DNA from: Cryptomeria japonica
Lineage: Eukaryota; Streptophyta; Pinopsida; Cupressales; Cupressaceae
Reading direction: 5' to 3'
NCBI RefSeq assembly: GCF_030272615.1
Contig: NC_081415.1
Coordinates: forward strand, 603,779,644 to 603,843,643
DNA: 64,000 nucleotides
The translations under genes were made by a program, and so were the position numbers. The notes beneath the pieces were generated by a model that worked only from the letters and a program-made list of their open reading frames with translations, was not told the origin of the DNA and ran no database searches. Every line of letters begins with the position of its first letter. Positions within the stretch are counted from its first letter, which is position 1. Of the stretch, positions 11,756 through 23,588 are shown piece after piece.

Positions 11756-11909
11756 GTAGCTCAACCATAAAAGAGTCGGTATTCTTCAATTGAGGTGAAA
11801 TTGGTTGAAGTCTAGAGTTATCCAAATCTACATTGATCATACAATTAAGCATACTACAGTCTACATTTTAAATTATCCTAGGAGCTCATGGCTCTCTGTA
11901 TAATTTGAC

Positions 11910-13115
11910 CTAATTACCACTAATGGGAATGGTAGCATAAGATAAATCCAGTTGAACATTTCCCCCTACTACTATTGCCCATTGCCTGAAAAGTAACATA
12001 CCATAGTGGGGTTTAGTGTCAGTAACAATAACATCCATTTTATAAGGGGCTTTAGGAAATACTGCTATTTTTACTTCTACATCTTTCATTGTACCTATCA
12101 TAGGTACTTCTCTATTATCCATGGCATAGCATTTCCCATACACTGTGGTTACTGATAACCCTAATTCTTTCATAACACCATAGGGCATTATATTAGCAGC
12201 AGCTCCTGAATCTATCATGCAGTTTTTAATCAACCGGTTATTTACTAACAAGGTAACATAGAAGGGATCTACCTGAGAAGGCTCCTGAGTGATAGTGGTT
12301 CCAACATAAACCTCTGGGATTTGGAACTCTTGATCCTTTCCATCTTTAGCTGAACCGGTGGGTAATACTGTGTCACTATTAGATATACTAGAGAATAAAG
12401 ACAAAGTTGCATCCTTATGTTCTTTAATCTTTAGCAATTCTACTAATGGAACAGTGACTTTCATTTGAGTTAAAGCTTGGGCCATGTCAAATGTAGAACT
12501 ATTGCATTTTTCAGTATTAGCCCTAACTTTTTCTATTTTGAATTGACTTCCCCTGTTTACTGTCTCTGCTTCTTGTACATCATCAACATTTTTATCATCT
12601 TTGCCTTTATGTACATCCTTAGCTTGTTCTCCCTTCTCTTGACCAACCTTAGGAACAGTAGTAACACTACTTGATGCCCCCTTTTTTGTAACTTCCTTTA
12701 CAAACATAGAACCCGACTCACCCTGATTAGTGTCTCTCTTAGTGCTTCTCAGATTATAGTTATGTTTTGCTTTAGCAATTGTAGCCTTAGTGAGATTTCT
12801 AACTTCTTCCTCACTGGGCCTTCTAAGATGAACCTCTTCATCTTCAATTGTTACCACATTCAATGTAGGATGCCAACCTAAGGCTAACTGTCCTTGCACT
12901 AACTTTTCATTATCCAGCACATCACTGTATTCACTTTGCACAGATTCTTCATCACTTTCTATGATGGTTTCAAACATATTAATGTCAGGCTCTGCTTCTG
13001 GTCTCATAGATTTTTCAAGAGCTTGAGCCACTACACACTGATGAGGGGAATGTGGTCCATCACAAGCAATACACCAAGGAGTATTTTCTATATTGTGAAT
13101 AGTTTTCCCTTTCAA
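11910..13115 (-). pseudogene. Zinc-finger and aspartic protease region of the coding-LTR element
   Basis: The N-terminal part has a nucleocapsid-like finger, C-x2-C-x3-H-x4-C (CIACDGPHSPHQC), one residue shorter than the usual CCHC spacing. A long acidic/basic low-complexity spacer follows. The retropepsin-like protease has active-site MIDSGAAANIMP, then LGLSVT, a flap-like region and DVIVTD. It would mature Gag-Pol. This is the longest unbroken stretch of pol (401 codons). The frame differs by one base from the gag segment upstream, reflecting either an indel or a programmed shift. I cannot tell which. Confidence 0.8.
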
Positions 13116-13216
13116 GGGATCCGACTTTGGGTAATTTTGGGCTTCTCAATTTGGGGTTTACCATCCTTCCAATTGGTATTATAGGGCATATCATGTAATC
13201 TAGGGGGTCTATCTTG

Positions 13217-14929
13217 CTAGTTATAATGAGGTTTATCATTTTTGTTAACCTTGGCAGTCAAATCTTTCATAGCAGTAACCAATTTCTCTATTTTGTCATC
13301 CTCTTTAGCAACTTTATTAGGTTGTTGTTTGGTTTCTTGCCATAATCTACCATCTGTCCTTCTTCCTAATTTTCCAGATGCTTTTCTGTTACTTTCTACA
13401 TTTATGGTAATTCTAAAAGCATCTCTCAAGTTATGGGGATTTTTATCTCTTAAGATATAGGCCATCTTGGAATCAAATGCATTGTAATATGTATTAAGAC
13501 ACGTGTTATCATCTAGCCTCATCACTTGATACAATCTGTGCTTGGCTTTCTAGAATTTGGCATTGAAATCAGTGACCATTTCATTTTCAGATTTTCTAAT
13601 ATTGTTGAACTCATTTAGCATGAAACTCACATTAGTCTTGTCACCATACTATTCTTGAAAGCAATTTTTAAACTCTTCCCATGAACCTATACTATTGATT
13701 GGAAGACCTCTGTACCAATCTCTTGCATCATCAACCAGGGATTGAACAAACAGCTTCATAATAACATCCTCATATGCTATCTCATAATCATTTATTAGAT
13801 CCCCAAAAGATTTCAGATGTTCCTCAGCACTAATTGCATTGTTCCCAGCAAATTTATGGAGTCTGTCTCTTAGCTCAGTGGGAACATGATTTGGATATCC
13901 TGGGATCCCATCAAAAAACAATTGTCTATATTGTTCCAGATTGATTGGCCTTCTTTGAAAAGGGGTAATAGCACTGTTATTTCCCATGGTCATTTTAGCT
14001 TTTGGGATTGGAGATTGAGGTGCTGGGGTGTACTATTTATTCACAGGTAGTTGGCTTACTAAGGCAATATTAGCCTGTACTGCAGGTTGAGCATTAACCT
14101 GAGGAAAGGAAATGTTTTGGGGATTAGGCTTGCTAAGATCTTCTGATGGGAATGTAATAGGGGGAGCCTTTAAGTAATTAATCTTTCTTTTAACTTCCTG
14201 ATTCACTGCTTCTAACTTAGCCTTTTCCAGTTCCATTTGGAGATCTTCCTTTTCCTTCCTCATCATTTCCATCTCTCTCTCATGTGTTAGAATCCTATGA
14301 GAAATCTCTTCTGCAGTTTTAGATTCTATTCCATCATCTACCCATTTCTGTTTTCCTTTATCTAAATTGGCTTTAGGAAGCTGGGGGTCATTAAATACTT
14401 CCCTAATTGGCTCGGTTATTGACTTACAAGCTTGTCTAGTTTTAGGGATTAGGATCTCCCTAATCACAGGGCCTTCCTCGTCACTTTTTTCTTTCTCTTT
14501 ACCAAGTACTTTAAGATCAGCTATCTGTCTAAGAAGCCTATCTCTTTCCATTAATTTGGCTTTAAGTTCCTTCTCCTTATTTACCTCCTTTTGGGCTCTT
14601 AGGAAGATTAAATAATGGACTCTTTTATTTAAATCTTCAATCTCTTGAGACACTTTATCCTCATCAGGGAAGTTTTCTTCAAAGTTTGATGCATTAACTT
14701 GATCTATGTCAATCAAACTAATGTTCCCATCAATTGTCCTAGGAACGGAGTGCCTAATTGCATTTGAACTGGTTCTATCTTTTGCAGAAACACTAACATG
14801 AGATAGATCTTGATTTAAAGTAGGTGCATCATCAATATTTCCAAACAATCCCAAATGAAAACCTAAGATATCATGCTCTGAATCTCTGGAAGATGAATTA
14901 GACTTTGCATAAATAGGTCGGTCAAGCAT
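13217..14929 (-). pseudogene. Gag of the coding-LTR element
   Basis: The structural protein that packages element RNA. Three colinear segments (14929-14033, 13993-13649, 13534-13217) share one frame and are separated by stops. The first is highly charged and helical (KEKEKSDEEG, REMEMMRKEKEDLQMELEKAKLEA, a likely coiled coil). The second carries the retrotransposon Gag core (ELRDRLHKFAGNN, ISAEEHLKSFGDLI, VKLFVQSL-type MKLFVQSLVDDARDWYRGLP, SWEEFKNCF). The third ends in the basic pre-finger region. ATG at 14929 is the first Met of the open segment. The leader between the primer site and this ATG is about 340 bases. Confidence 0.8.
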
Positions 14930-15267
14930 CTTACTAGTATTATTGTTTTTCTACACCCAAGCAGCATTTTATGGCTCATGCAACACGGATCTCTTCTGAC
15001 CTCTCTATGACTATTCTGGCAGACCTTCTTGCAAATTTTCACGAGGGTGTTTCTTCATGAATGATCTTGTGTTTTTTGCTCCTTGCATCTTGCTTGTCTT
15101 CCTTTTTAGAAATATTTGTATCTCACAAGGACTGGTTCAATAGTAACAAATTCGCCACCCACAAAACTATGGGAATTATGAAAACAAGCAGTCTTTATCC
15201 GCAAACACACAACAATTTTCTTTACAAGCCTCAACACAGATCTGTGTTTATATCTTTATTGTAACTC
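14930..15267 (-). other. Leader between primer site and gag
   Basis: About 340 bases on the element strand from the primer site to the gag ATG. This is where a packaging signal would be expected. No coding potential or clear repeat is visible. Confidence 0.5.
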
Positions 15268-15285
15268 TCCCCAGCAGAGTCGCCA
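15268..15285 (-). other. Primer-binding site of the coding-LTR element
   Basis: The minus strand reads TGGCGACTCTGCTGGGGA, starting with the TGG that pairs with a tRNA CCA end. It lies five bases inside the 5' LTR boundary (15291). The sequence resembles sites reported for Ogre/Tat elements and assigned to tRNA-Arg. The tRNA identity is from memory of that group and is not tested here. Confidence 0.85.
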
Positions 15286-16198
15286 CTTTTTGTTGTCTTC
15301 AAAATCTGATTTCCTTTAACATCCTTAGAATAATATGGTTAAACTTGGTGCAGAAGAGACATTAAAGATAAGGAAATTCTCAAGACAACATATGACAAGG
15401 TTTGATTGAACCTTCTACACTTCAGACCTACTCAAAGCCTACGTGGGTATACCTTTGTGAATCGAATTCACACTTTCGAACATAAACCCATAGCAAACCA
15501 GACTAGAAAACCAGTGGATCTATTCACCTTGAAATCAATTGAAAATAAAGAATGGAAACTATACTTAAATTTAGAATTTTGATCAACAAAACATGCAATA
15601 AACCACTTCAAACAATACCAGTGCCTTATCCAAGGTCACAGAGTCATCTAAACTCAAATAATACTCCTCAAACAAAACATCTTTATGCATCCCATTGGCT
15701 TGGTTCTTATTAATCCTTGTGTATGCCTGACACCTACAAGAATTTATGCTTCAAAATTCAAAGTCTTTTCCAAAGAGTTTACTGGTATGAGTGATCCTCG
15801 CATCTTTAATTTCCCTCCTAAAGAGAAAAGCTAACGAACACTTCTACTAAAATTGCTTTGCAATTCCATTCAAACAGAACAACCCTGGATTATTTAGAAT
15901 GAAAATAGTAAACAAACTTGAAGACAACACAAAAGCTTTACTCAAAACCGATGGTCTGTATATTGATATTTAGTTCAAGAAATATTACAAGAAATTTTGA
16001 GTATTCTCCATTAGACTTAGAAAAGCTCAGATAAATTTCTGCAGAGTTTTCTTACAATTTTTTTTGTGATCCCCTTTCCTCTAGTCCTGGTATCCATTTA
16101 TAACAACATGGATGCACAAATCTTCGGACTTCTTGATGAGAGTTTGTTACAATCATTTCTTTCAAAATAAAGAAGTTACAAGCTTTTTGCAAAAACAG

Positions 16199-19100
16199 TT
16201 ACAAGCTCTTTTCAGCCTCTGCAGTTTCTTCAACAAGCTGTTTGGTTGCAACCTCTTCTATCTTTTCAGGGGCGCTCTCCAATTGTTCCAGATCATGGGT
16301 GGCATATTTAATTGTCCACTCATTATACACTTCTTATGTCAGCCATGAGAAATTAATCACCTTATCTTTAGTCTTAGTCAACCTTTTCCAAGAATTTCTC
16401 ATTTTGTTGACCTCTAAATTGAGAAAACCATAATGTGACTTAATTTTCTCTATCTCTTGTATTGTCACAACAAAGAAAGAAGCATCATCAAGATCAATAA
16501 TTCCTTTAACTCTTGTTGACAATTTAGCTTCTATCTCCTTAAACCACAGTTGTTTGTCCTTTAGTTGATTCAGGCTAGCAAAAACTCCTGGGAGCAACTC
16601 AAAAACTTGATCGGTGTACTCCTTCTTGCAGAAATTAACCTTCCTATCCACATTATCCACCTTTGCTGCTAATTTTACTAAGACTTTAGCGACATCAGAA
16701 GTGGATTTGATGATGGAATTGGCCCTTGCCTCATCACAGGATACACACATAAACTCTAGATCTTTCTCCCTAGGCCTCCATCTATCAAAAATAGGTGTCA
16801 AAATGGCCTTGTCTCTCCTGAGCTCATTCCATATATCCATAATTTTACCTACATTGTTATAGAGCAATGAGGCATTTATTGTATCTGCAAAACTAGAAAT
16901 TGTAGCTCTTACTCTCTCCTCATACTTCTTTGCATATAAAGCCTGAGCCTGTTCCAAGTTTTTCAATTCTTGAGGAGTAATTTCAACCATTTGAGAGCTG
17001 GAGGGTGCTGGAGATGGTGGAAACTCAATGATAGGGATAGTAGGTGGAGGTCTTGCAGGAGAAGAGGAGATCATCAGTGTTGAAGACTCACCTTGATGGT
17101 ATTGTCCAGTCAACTGGCTCTGCAGCTTGGCAATAATGCTATCCTCACCTCTTACCTCCTCCTTGGCACTATTATAGGCCTTTAAAACTATTTCCAACTT
17201 GATTTGGAGGGCCTCTTTCTCTTTGGCTTCCTTCTCTGCTACTGCAACACTAAATTTTGTAGTCTCTAACATAGTGCTAGCAGCCTCCACTACCCCTATA
17301 CTCTGCACTCTATTCACCATCATCCCACCAAGGTAAGTTGACCCTGGGGTGTCTTTGCCTTTCTTACTCTCATTTCTCTTGAGAGACCACATGACAAGTG
17401 CAGCATTGTCCTTATTGAAAGTAATCCCCTCCATGGGTTTAGTCTCTTTTCTCATTGCATCTAGTACCAAGGCATCTGCTATATCCCATTCAGGTAAGAT
17501 AAGCACTCCAGCTTGTGCTACCATATCTCTTCCCTCCTCAGGGGTGACGGTTTTGAATTCTTCCATCATCTCTTGCTTTATTTCCTCTTCCACCAAGGCT
17601 AGATCTTTATTGGGCTGCTCAGCCTTTCTTGTTTCACATGTAGCATTATATTTATCTATGTGCTACTTGCATATCAACTGCATAAATGCTTCTGATGTGA
17701 CAAAATTGTTATCAGTTAAAAAGGCACTACTTGCCTGTTTTATCTCAAGATCCCACTCCTGGACTTTGAGTTCAGTGGTAGTGATATCCATTTCAGCAGC
17801 AATGGGTTCTTCTGGCATTCCTTCCTCCACTTCATCATAAATGTATGCAATTTCCCCGAGACTACCTAGCTGTAGGAGTTGCTCAGCTGTTGCTTGCTCA
17901 TTTCCTATATGGATAGGGGATTGGGATGGGGAATACAAAGGTGTATCTGATTGCACTTCTTTCCCCACCCTTTGCTTCTTTGGGCTTTCTTGGATGTCAA
18001 TGACATCTTGTATCTTCCTCTTTCCTTTGGAAGTAGAGGGGTCCCTTGTTGTAGGCATCAGCACACTGTAACTGGATTTCTTATGCAGTGTGTAATCACT
18101 AGGAGGGATTGCCTTGTTGGAAGCTGACCTACTTAGGATTATTCTTGCCTTCTCAGGGTTGCTCTTGATTATAGCTTCCCTCTTCTCCTTCAGTGTCTAC
18201 ATCACATCTTCAAAGCAAACAATCAAAAACTTTATTTTCTCTTCCAGTGGGAAAAAGCTAGACAATGGGTCATAGCTAGCATCAAACTGTTGCACAAAAT
18301 AGAAGGCTTTCTTATAAGCCACCCACTTTTCTTTCCTTAGCTCCTGCTCATCTAGATCAAACTCATTTCTGATGAGGTCTTGAGGAAATTGGAATTGATG
18401 AGGCCTACCTCTGCATGCTGCCTTCTTCCTAAACATACCGTTGAAGAAGTCTTCTGGATCAGTACACCTGGACACTGCAATGGACAAATGATAAGGCTTG
18501 AGGAAATTCTCAAAGCAATTCCAGCCTCCCTTTGTTATTACAAATTGGTGGGCTATAGTAGCTGCAGGGAAAATAGTTCCTTTACCTCTGCCTGTCAACT
18601 CCGCCTCTTGTAAGCCACCAGTTTGTCTAAGGATCTCTGTGATTCCTACTTTGAGAGGGACCCGGTAAGGTAACAAAAATGGGGTGCCTCTGAAACCTAA
18701 AGCTTTGAAAACTGTGGAGACTGGATACAAATAAATGTCACCACAGTTATGAACAATTTTTATGTTCTCTGCGAATTCTTTTGGTCTTATGAATTCCAGA
18801 AGAACCTTGGGGATTCTTGGGTTCTCAGAGCAGAGGAGAGTCCTTATTTTGGATGCAAAATATTTATCAAACTTCAAAAAACTGGCATCCTCTCTATCCC
18901 ATGACAACACAGTAGTCCATAATTGCATTGACATTTTTTCTCCTTCCTTCTCCTTAACCAGGTGTAGTCCACTGGCAAAGTAATCACCACCTTTGAAGAG
19001 AAAAAGATGCATCAGGAGTGAGTACCATCCGAAAGGCCTATCCACCTTTCCATTCTTGATTCCTATTAACCCTCCATGGATAGCATCATCAATAAAAGAG

Positions 19101-19840
19101 GCATAATCAAATGTAATTGCAAGAGAAGGATTCAAAATCTGGGCAATCATTAACAAGTAATGATTCGGCATATTTGCTTTAGCATCTTCTCCCAAAACTT
19201 GGCAAAGTGCCCAATACAATACTTTGGCCCTTAGGGTGAACATACTTAATGAAAAGGGCTCTTGTGTGTTGGGTCCTACAACTATTAACCCTCCTATTTT
19301 CACAAAAAACTCCTTGAGAGGCCCATTCTTGAGATGACTCCTCTGTGCACCGTAAATTTGGGCTAATGATGTGAAATTTATAGGTTCTAGAAATTTTGTG
19401 AGCTCATTAAGCCCAAACGCTGTCCTAAACTCTTCAGCATTAATTTCAACAAGGGTTTTCCCATTTACATCCTGAATGCTTCTTGTGACTGGATCATAGT
19501 TGAACGCAATTTGGGTCAGCAAATCTGTGTCCATGAATACCCTTGGGACTACTAATTTTCCGACATCTAATTCCTAGATAGTGTTTTGCGGGGCAGGAGA
19601 ATTTTTCATTCTGAATCCAACTTTAAACAACCCCAACCCAGACAGTCCAACCTGTGCGTCTCTCAACCAATTACCTTTGTCATATAATCCTTCTCCTATC
19701 TTTATACGGGGAGCCTTGGGCACTAACTCTTTTGCCTTTGATGCCTGATTTGTTGACAATATCAACTGTTCTAAAAAATCATCTCAAACACTCCTTTCTG
19801 AATAGTTAACTTTGCCAAAAAATTCTCTTTTAGGAGCCAT
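16199..19840 (-). pseudogene. LTR-encoded protein of about 1,213 aa, right copy
   Basis: Second copy of the unidentified LTR protein, from ATG at 19838-19840 to the TAA at 16199-16201. It is colinear with the left copy, with one extra codon (KKEYTD against KEYTD). It has its own five stops: at SV*DD, TI*EL, VM*TL, CK*HI and LT*EV. The left copy is open at all five. The longest open piece is 19534-18197 (445 codons), covering most of the N-terminal globular region. The next (17596-16334, 420 codons) covers the coiled coil and helical C-terminus. The basic motifs KGKRK and PKKQRVGK are conserved. The first Met shown (MAPK) is chosen because it is shared by both copies and nothing upstream stays open. 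Confidence 0.75.
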
Positions 19841-20430
19841 TTTGAAAATGCAAGAAATGAATACCACTCTTAAACAATTCTGCGACGAATCAATTATCCT
19901 ATCTAGAACACTACACAAGAATTGCTACACAAGAATATGAGAGAACCTATTCTTTGCTTGAAGGAATTTTCTCTGCAACTGAACCGACTTGCTTTGTATC
20001 TGAGGAAAATAACTCTGCATCTGCTCTTCTGCAATATCCTTTAAAAGATATCTTCATCCGGTTGATAGTACATCAAATATTTGTACTCAGGGCCTTAACT
20101 ATAACATTGATTCTGCATGCTTCGGCCATCCCTTCAAAATTGAATTCATACTAGAATTCATATTTTTCGCTCCAACGGGTCACAACATTCCTACAGCTAT
20201 TTCATTTTGCTCTTTTGCAACTTCGCGAAGCATAACTATCGGGCAGCTTAGTCCTGCGAAATAACGCCAACCCTTCGATCAAAAGAAACTTGATCGAGCG
20301 TTAGATTAACTAAAAGCTTTGGCTTTGCTTTGGGTCCCACTTTTTTATTTCCTACATGATACCACGTGGCATCCAACCATTGGCCTTGAAATTTGCTTCC
20401 CATTCCACTTGACACTGGCCGCGTGTCTTT

Positions 20431-20438
20431 CTTTTATA
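20431..20438 (-). promoter_or_regulatory. TATA-like box in right LTR
   Basis: The minus strand reads TATAAAAG, identical to the left-LTR copy. It lies about 590 bases upstream of the reading-frame ATG at 19840. This copy would be the active promoter of the element if it is one. Confidence 0.45.
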
Positions 20439-20484
20439 CTACCTTGGCGGGCCCACACTTTCTTCTTAGACCACATGTCAATCG

Positions 20485-21042
20485 GACACGTGGATGAATC
20501 TCGTTCACTCTCGCTATTTCACAGGGTATAAAGAATGAGCATCTTACCCTTGCGAAATAGCGCGGGCCGTCAGATCATCTCTTAAGTTCATCGACTTTTA
20601 ATCGTCTGAAAAGGCTTTCGGGAGGGGTGGGCTCGCTGACTCACTATGAACACTTGGTGCCCAGTCACCTTCGGAGCTAACTTGTCACCTTTTTATTCAC
20701 CGAAAGGAAACCATGGGGCCCCAACAAACTCTTGATAGCTATATCCTCTAGGTCCTCCATCATGACACATGGATGGCTCTTGTTCACTCTCGCTATTTCG
20801 CAGGGTATAAAGAACGAGCATCTTACCCTTACGAAATAGCGCGGGCCATCGAATCATCTCTTAAGTTGATCGGCTTTTAATCGTCTGAAAAGGCTTTTGG
20901 GAGGGGTGGGTCTGCTGACTCACTATGAACACCTGGTGCCCAGTCACCTTCGAAGTTGACTTGTCACCTTTTTATTCACCAAAAGGAAACCACGGGGCCC
21001 CAGTAAGTTATTGACGGCTGTAACCACCAGGTCATCTCCACC
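20485..21042 (-). repeat. 279-bp tandem duplication in U3, right LTR
   Basis: Units start at 20485 and 20764 with the same 279-bp period as the left LTR. Hairpins with arms of about 17 nt occur at 20512-20562 and 20791-20841. The duplication predates insertion, because both LTRs share it. Confidence 0.7.
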
Positions 21043-21581
21043 TGCAGCCTGACTCACCTCCGGGGCTCGCCTTTTAGCCTTTAATCCTGACTTGCTGACA
21101 GTTGTGACTTGTGCCATGTGCCACCAATTTACTCGCTGTCAACAATCAGCTGGACCGTCTATGTGGCATGCCATGTGGTTTTCACAACTTCATTGGTTTT
21201 AAACTACACGCAACTTCGCCTAATGAATTAACGCGAGTCATGGATCCATCTGCGAGATGTGCACTAGTTACTAAGCCCGACAACTTTTAGGAGAAAAAAA
21301 TATAAGGCATAAAATTTTTGATTAATTAACATAACCGCCTAGGTAAACAACAAGGGGGAACACCTCCTACGACTCCATGACCCATTACTTAAGTGAATAG
21401 AGTAACGAAAGATTAGAACTCAGAGGGTTTAAAACAAACACAAGAGGATCTAAAAACAAAAACCCTTAAACCCTTGAGGTCTAGAACAAAGCTGAAGCAT
21501 TTGAAACTACACCCTATTCAAAATTTCAACAAAACATAGCCAATCATGGAAAAGAAAAGCCCATTTTAATCAGTGATAACA

Positions 21582-21586
21582 CTTGG
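21582..21586. repeat. Target-site duplication, right copy (CTTGG)
   Basis: Abuts the right LTR end. Pairs with CTTAG at 1773-1777 with one mismatch. Confidence 0.65.
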
Positions 21587-23404
21587 TTAGAGAACCTTCT
21601 TGGTATGTGTCATTCCTCTTCCCCATTTTATTCCTCTTCTTGAGGTGCCTTGGTTAGGGAGTGTGTAAGACCTAGGGAAGACCAACCAATGGGAGTCCCT
21701 CACTCTATCCAAGAGGTTGGAAGGAGTGAGAGAAGCCTTCTTAGGCTAGAGATTGAGGCTTAGTGAGCTAATCACCCACTCTCCATTTTTGGAGATCTTG
21801 CAAAATTTTTAAAAAAAAATCCAGTTTGGAATAGGGATTTTGGCTAAGTGTTGCAGAAACATTTTGTGGAATGGGGTACTCTTCTCCAAGCTTTCCCTAG
21901 AATACCCTTGGCAAATTCAAGGTAGGTGCATTATCTTGCTTATATGTTAAAATTTGTTTGTAGAATGCTTGAATGAAAATATTGTAATTTTTCTTTGTAT
22001 TGTAATTGTGAAAGTTTTTATGTGGTTTCTTCCTTTACTTTTGTTATGCATTTTATTGTGCTTTGGGAGTATCCAAGACCATCTTACCCTTTAGAGGGAA
22101 AAATGGTCTTGGGGGTGGAAGGAGTTTGATAGCCTTAGAGTGAGAGGCTCTCATTAGGAGAGTGATCTCAAGGGTTTGTCCATGTGACCCTTGCTGCATG
22201 GTTTTGTTTATGCATTTGGGGGTCATAAGGGGAGAAAATATTTCATGTATGCATTTCGGGGTCATAAGAATATGGGGGTTAAGATGAGTTTTGTTGTGTT
22301 CTTGGATGCCATGACTTGCCTGCAAGTTACTATCTAGCAGATCTCCTCAAAGGTACATGGTCCACTTCCACCCTAGAAAAAACATCACATTATGTGATGA
22401 AGTTTTACCTTGGGAATGGGAATGTGCTTCTTGTGTTTTTTTTTCCCTTGCTTATTTATGTTTGCTTGAGTATAACCCATCTAGGACTTGGTTCTCCAAG
22501 CTCAGGGGTGGCTTCTAGTAAGCCTAGGCTGGGAGGTTAGGACCTCATGGTCACATCCTTAAAATTTTGAATGCGGGTTACTTGGAAAGGAAAGCTAGGA
22601 GTTGCAAATTTTACTTAGTTGTAGAAAGAAAGAAATAAAGATCTATTTATTGTAGTTATTTTAAAGAAAGAAATGTGTTATTTAGTTAAGTCCTCATTCA
22701 TTAGGAATGAAAGATTAATTAGGTATTTTACCCATTTGTAAAGATTGACAACTTGAGTTCATACATTCATATAAAAAAAGCATTTTTATTTAAATTCTGT
22801 AATATATTATGTTGTTGTTATTCTTATTTAAATATACCTTAAATTGAAATCTGTTATTTATTTATCTCTGCAAAATATAGAAAAAAAAAGAAGGGAAATG
22901 CAGAAAATGTTATATTAATGTTATTAGTATTTTCTGTGCTATTTATATGCTGCTGTAAATGTATTTACTATTGTCATTTTATTTTACTTAGAACAAAAAA
23001 AATAAAAAGCTAAAGTAGAACCATGTAAATTTTACTTTCCCTATAGATATCTAAGTGAAGTTAAAAATGCTCCTACAGTCATACTTATTAATGCCATTCT
23101 TATTTCTATTTAGACATTGCTAAAAATTAATCTATAAACATAATCAATAATAATAAAACTATTGTTTAGCTTGCTGCTATCCTTCATTGTCATAAAATGT
23201 ATTGTTGTTTGAAGAAAAAAAAAAGGGCGGGGGGGGGGGGGGAAATATATGCAGATTTAGTCTTAAACAATGAGGGTATAAGTTAATCTATTTAACAAAC
23301 TACATCTAGTTATGGGCTGCCTGTACATTTTTACATTTTTAACATTCCTGCATGATGATGTCTAGATTTCTTTTTAGGAAAATAGACAAAAAAAAAGAGA
23401 CTCT

Positions 23405-23551
<147 letters not shown>

Positions 23552-23588
23552 AATAAGCAAAAAAAAAAGAGGGGGGAGTACCTTCCCC

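Larger units (their letters stand above)
1778..21581 (-). mobile_element. Tat/Ogre-like Ty3/gypsy element with coding LTRs
   Basis: A full-length element in reverse orientation: right LTR (5') 15291-21581, internal region 8108-15290, left LTR (3') 1778-8107. The LTRs begin TGTT and end AACA on the element strand and are flanked by a near-perfect 5-bp duplication. A primer site, gag, protease, two RNase H domains, reverse transcriptase and integrase are all present on the minus strand. The lineage call rests on the primer-site sequence, which resembles the Arg-type site reported for Ogre elements, and on the extra RNase H typical of Tat elements. Both LTRs also carry a frame of about 1,212 codons. 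Multiple stops in pol and in the LTR frames show it is now dead. By-eye LTR divergence near 5% suggests an old insertion. Confidence 0.85.
15291..21581 (-). repeat. Right (5') LTR, 6291 bp, of the coding-LTR element
   Basis: Colinear with 1778-8107, including the reading frame, TATA-like box and tandem duplication. In the first 150 bases compared by eye about 5% of positions differ. Outside its end at 21581 the gypsy LTR flank resumes with CTTGG. On the element strand this copy is upstream of gag, so its promoter region would drive the genomic RNA, and its reading frame would be the first long frame of that RNA. Confidence 0.85.
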
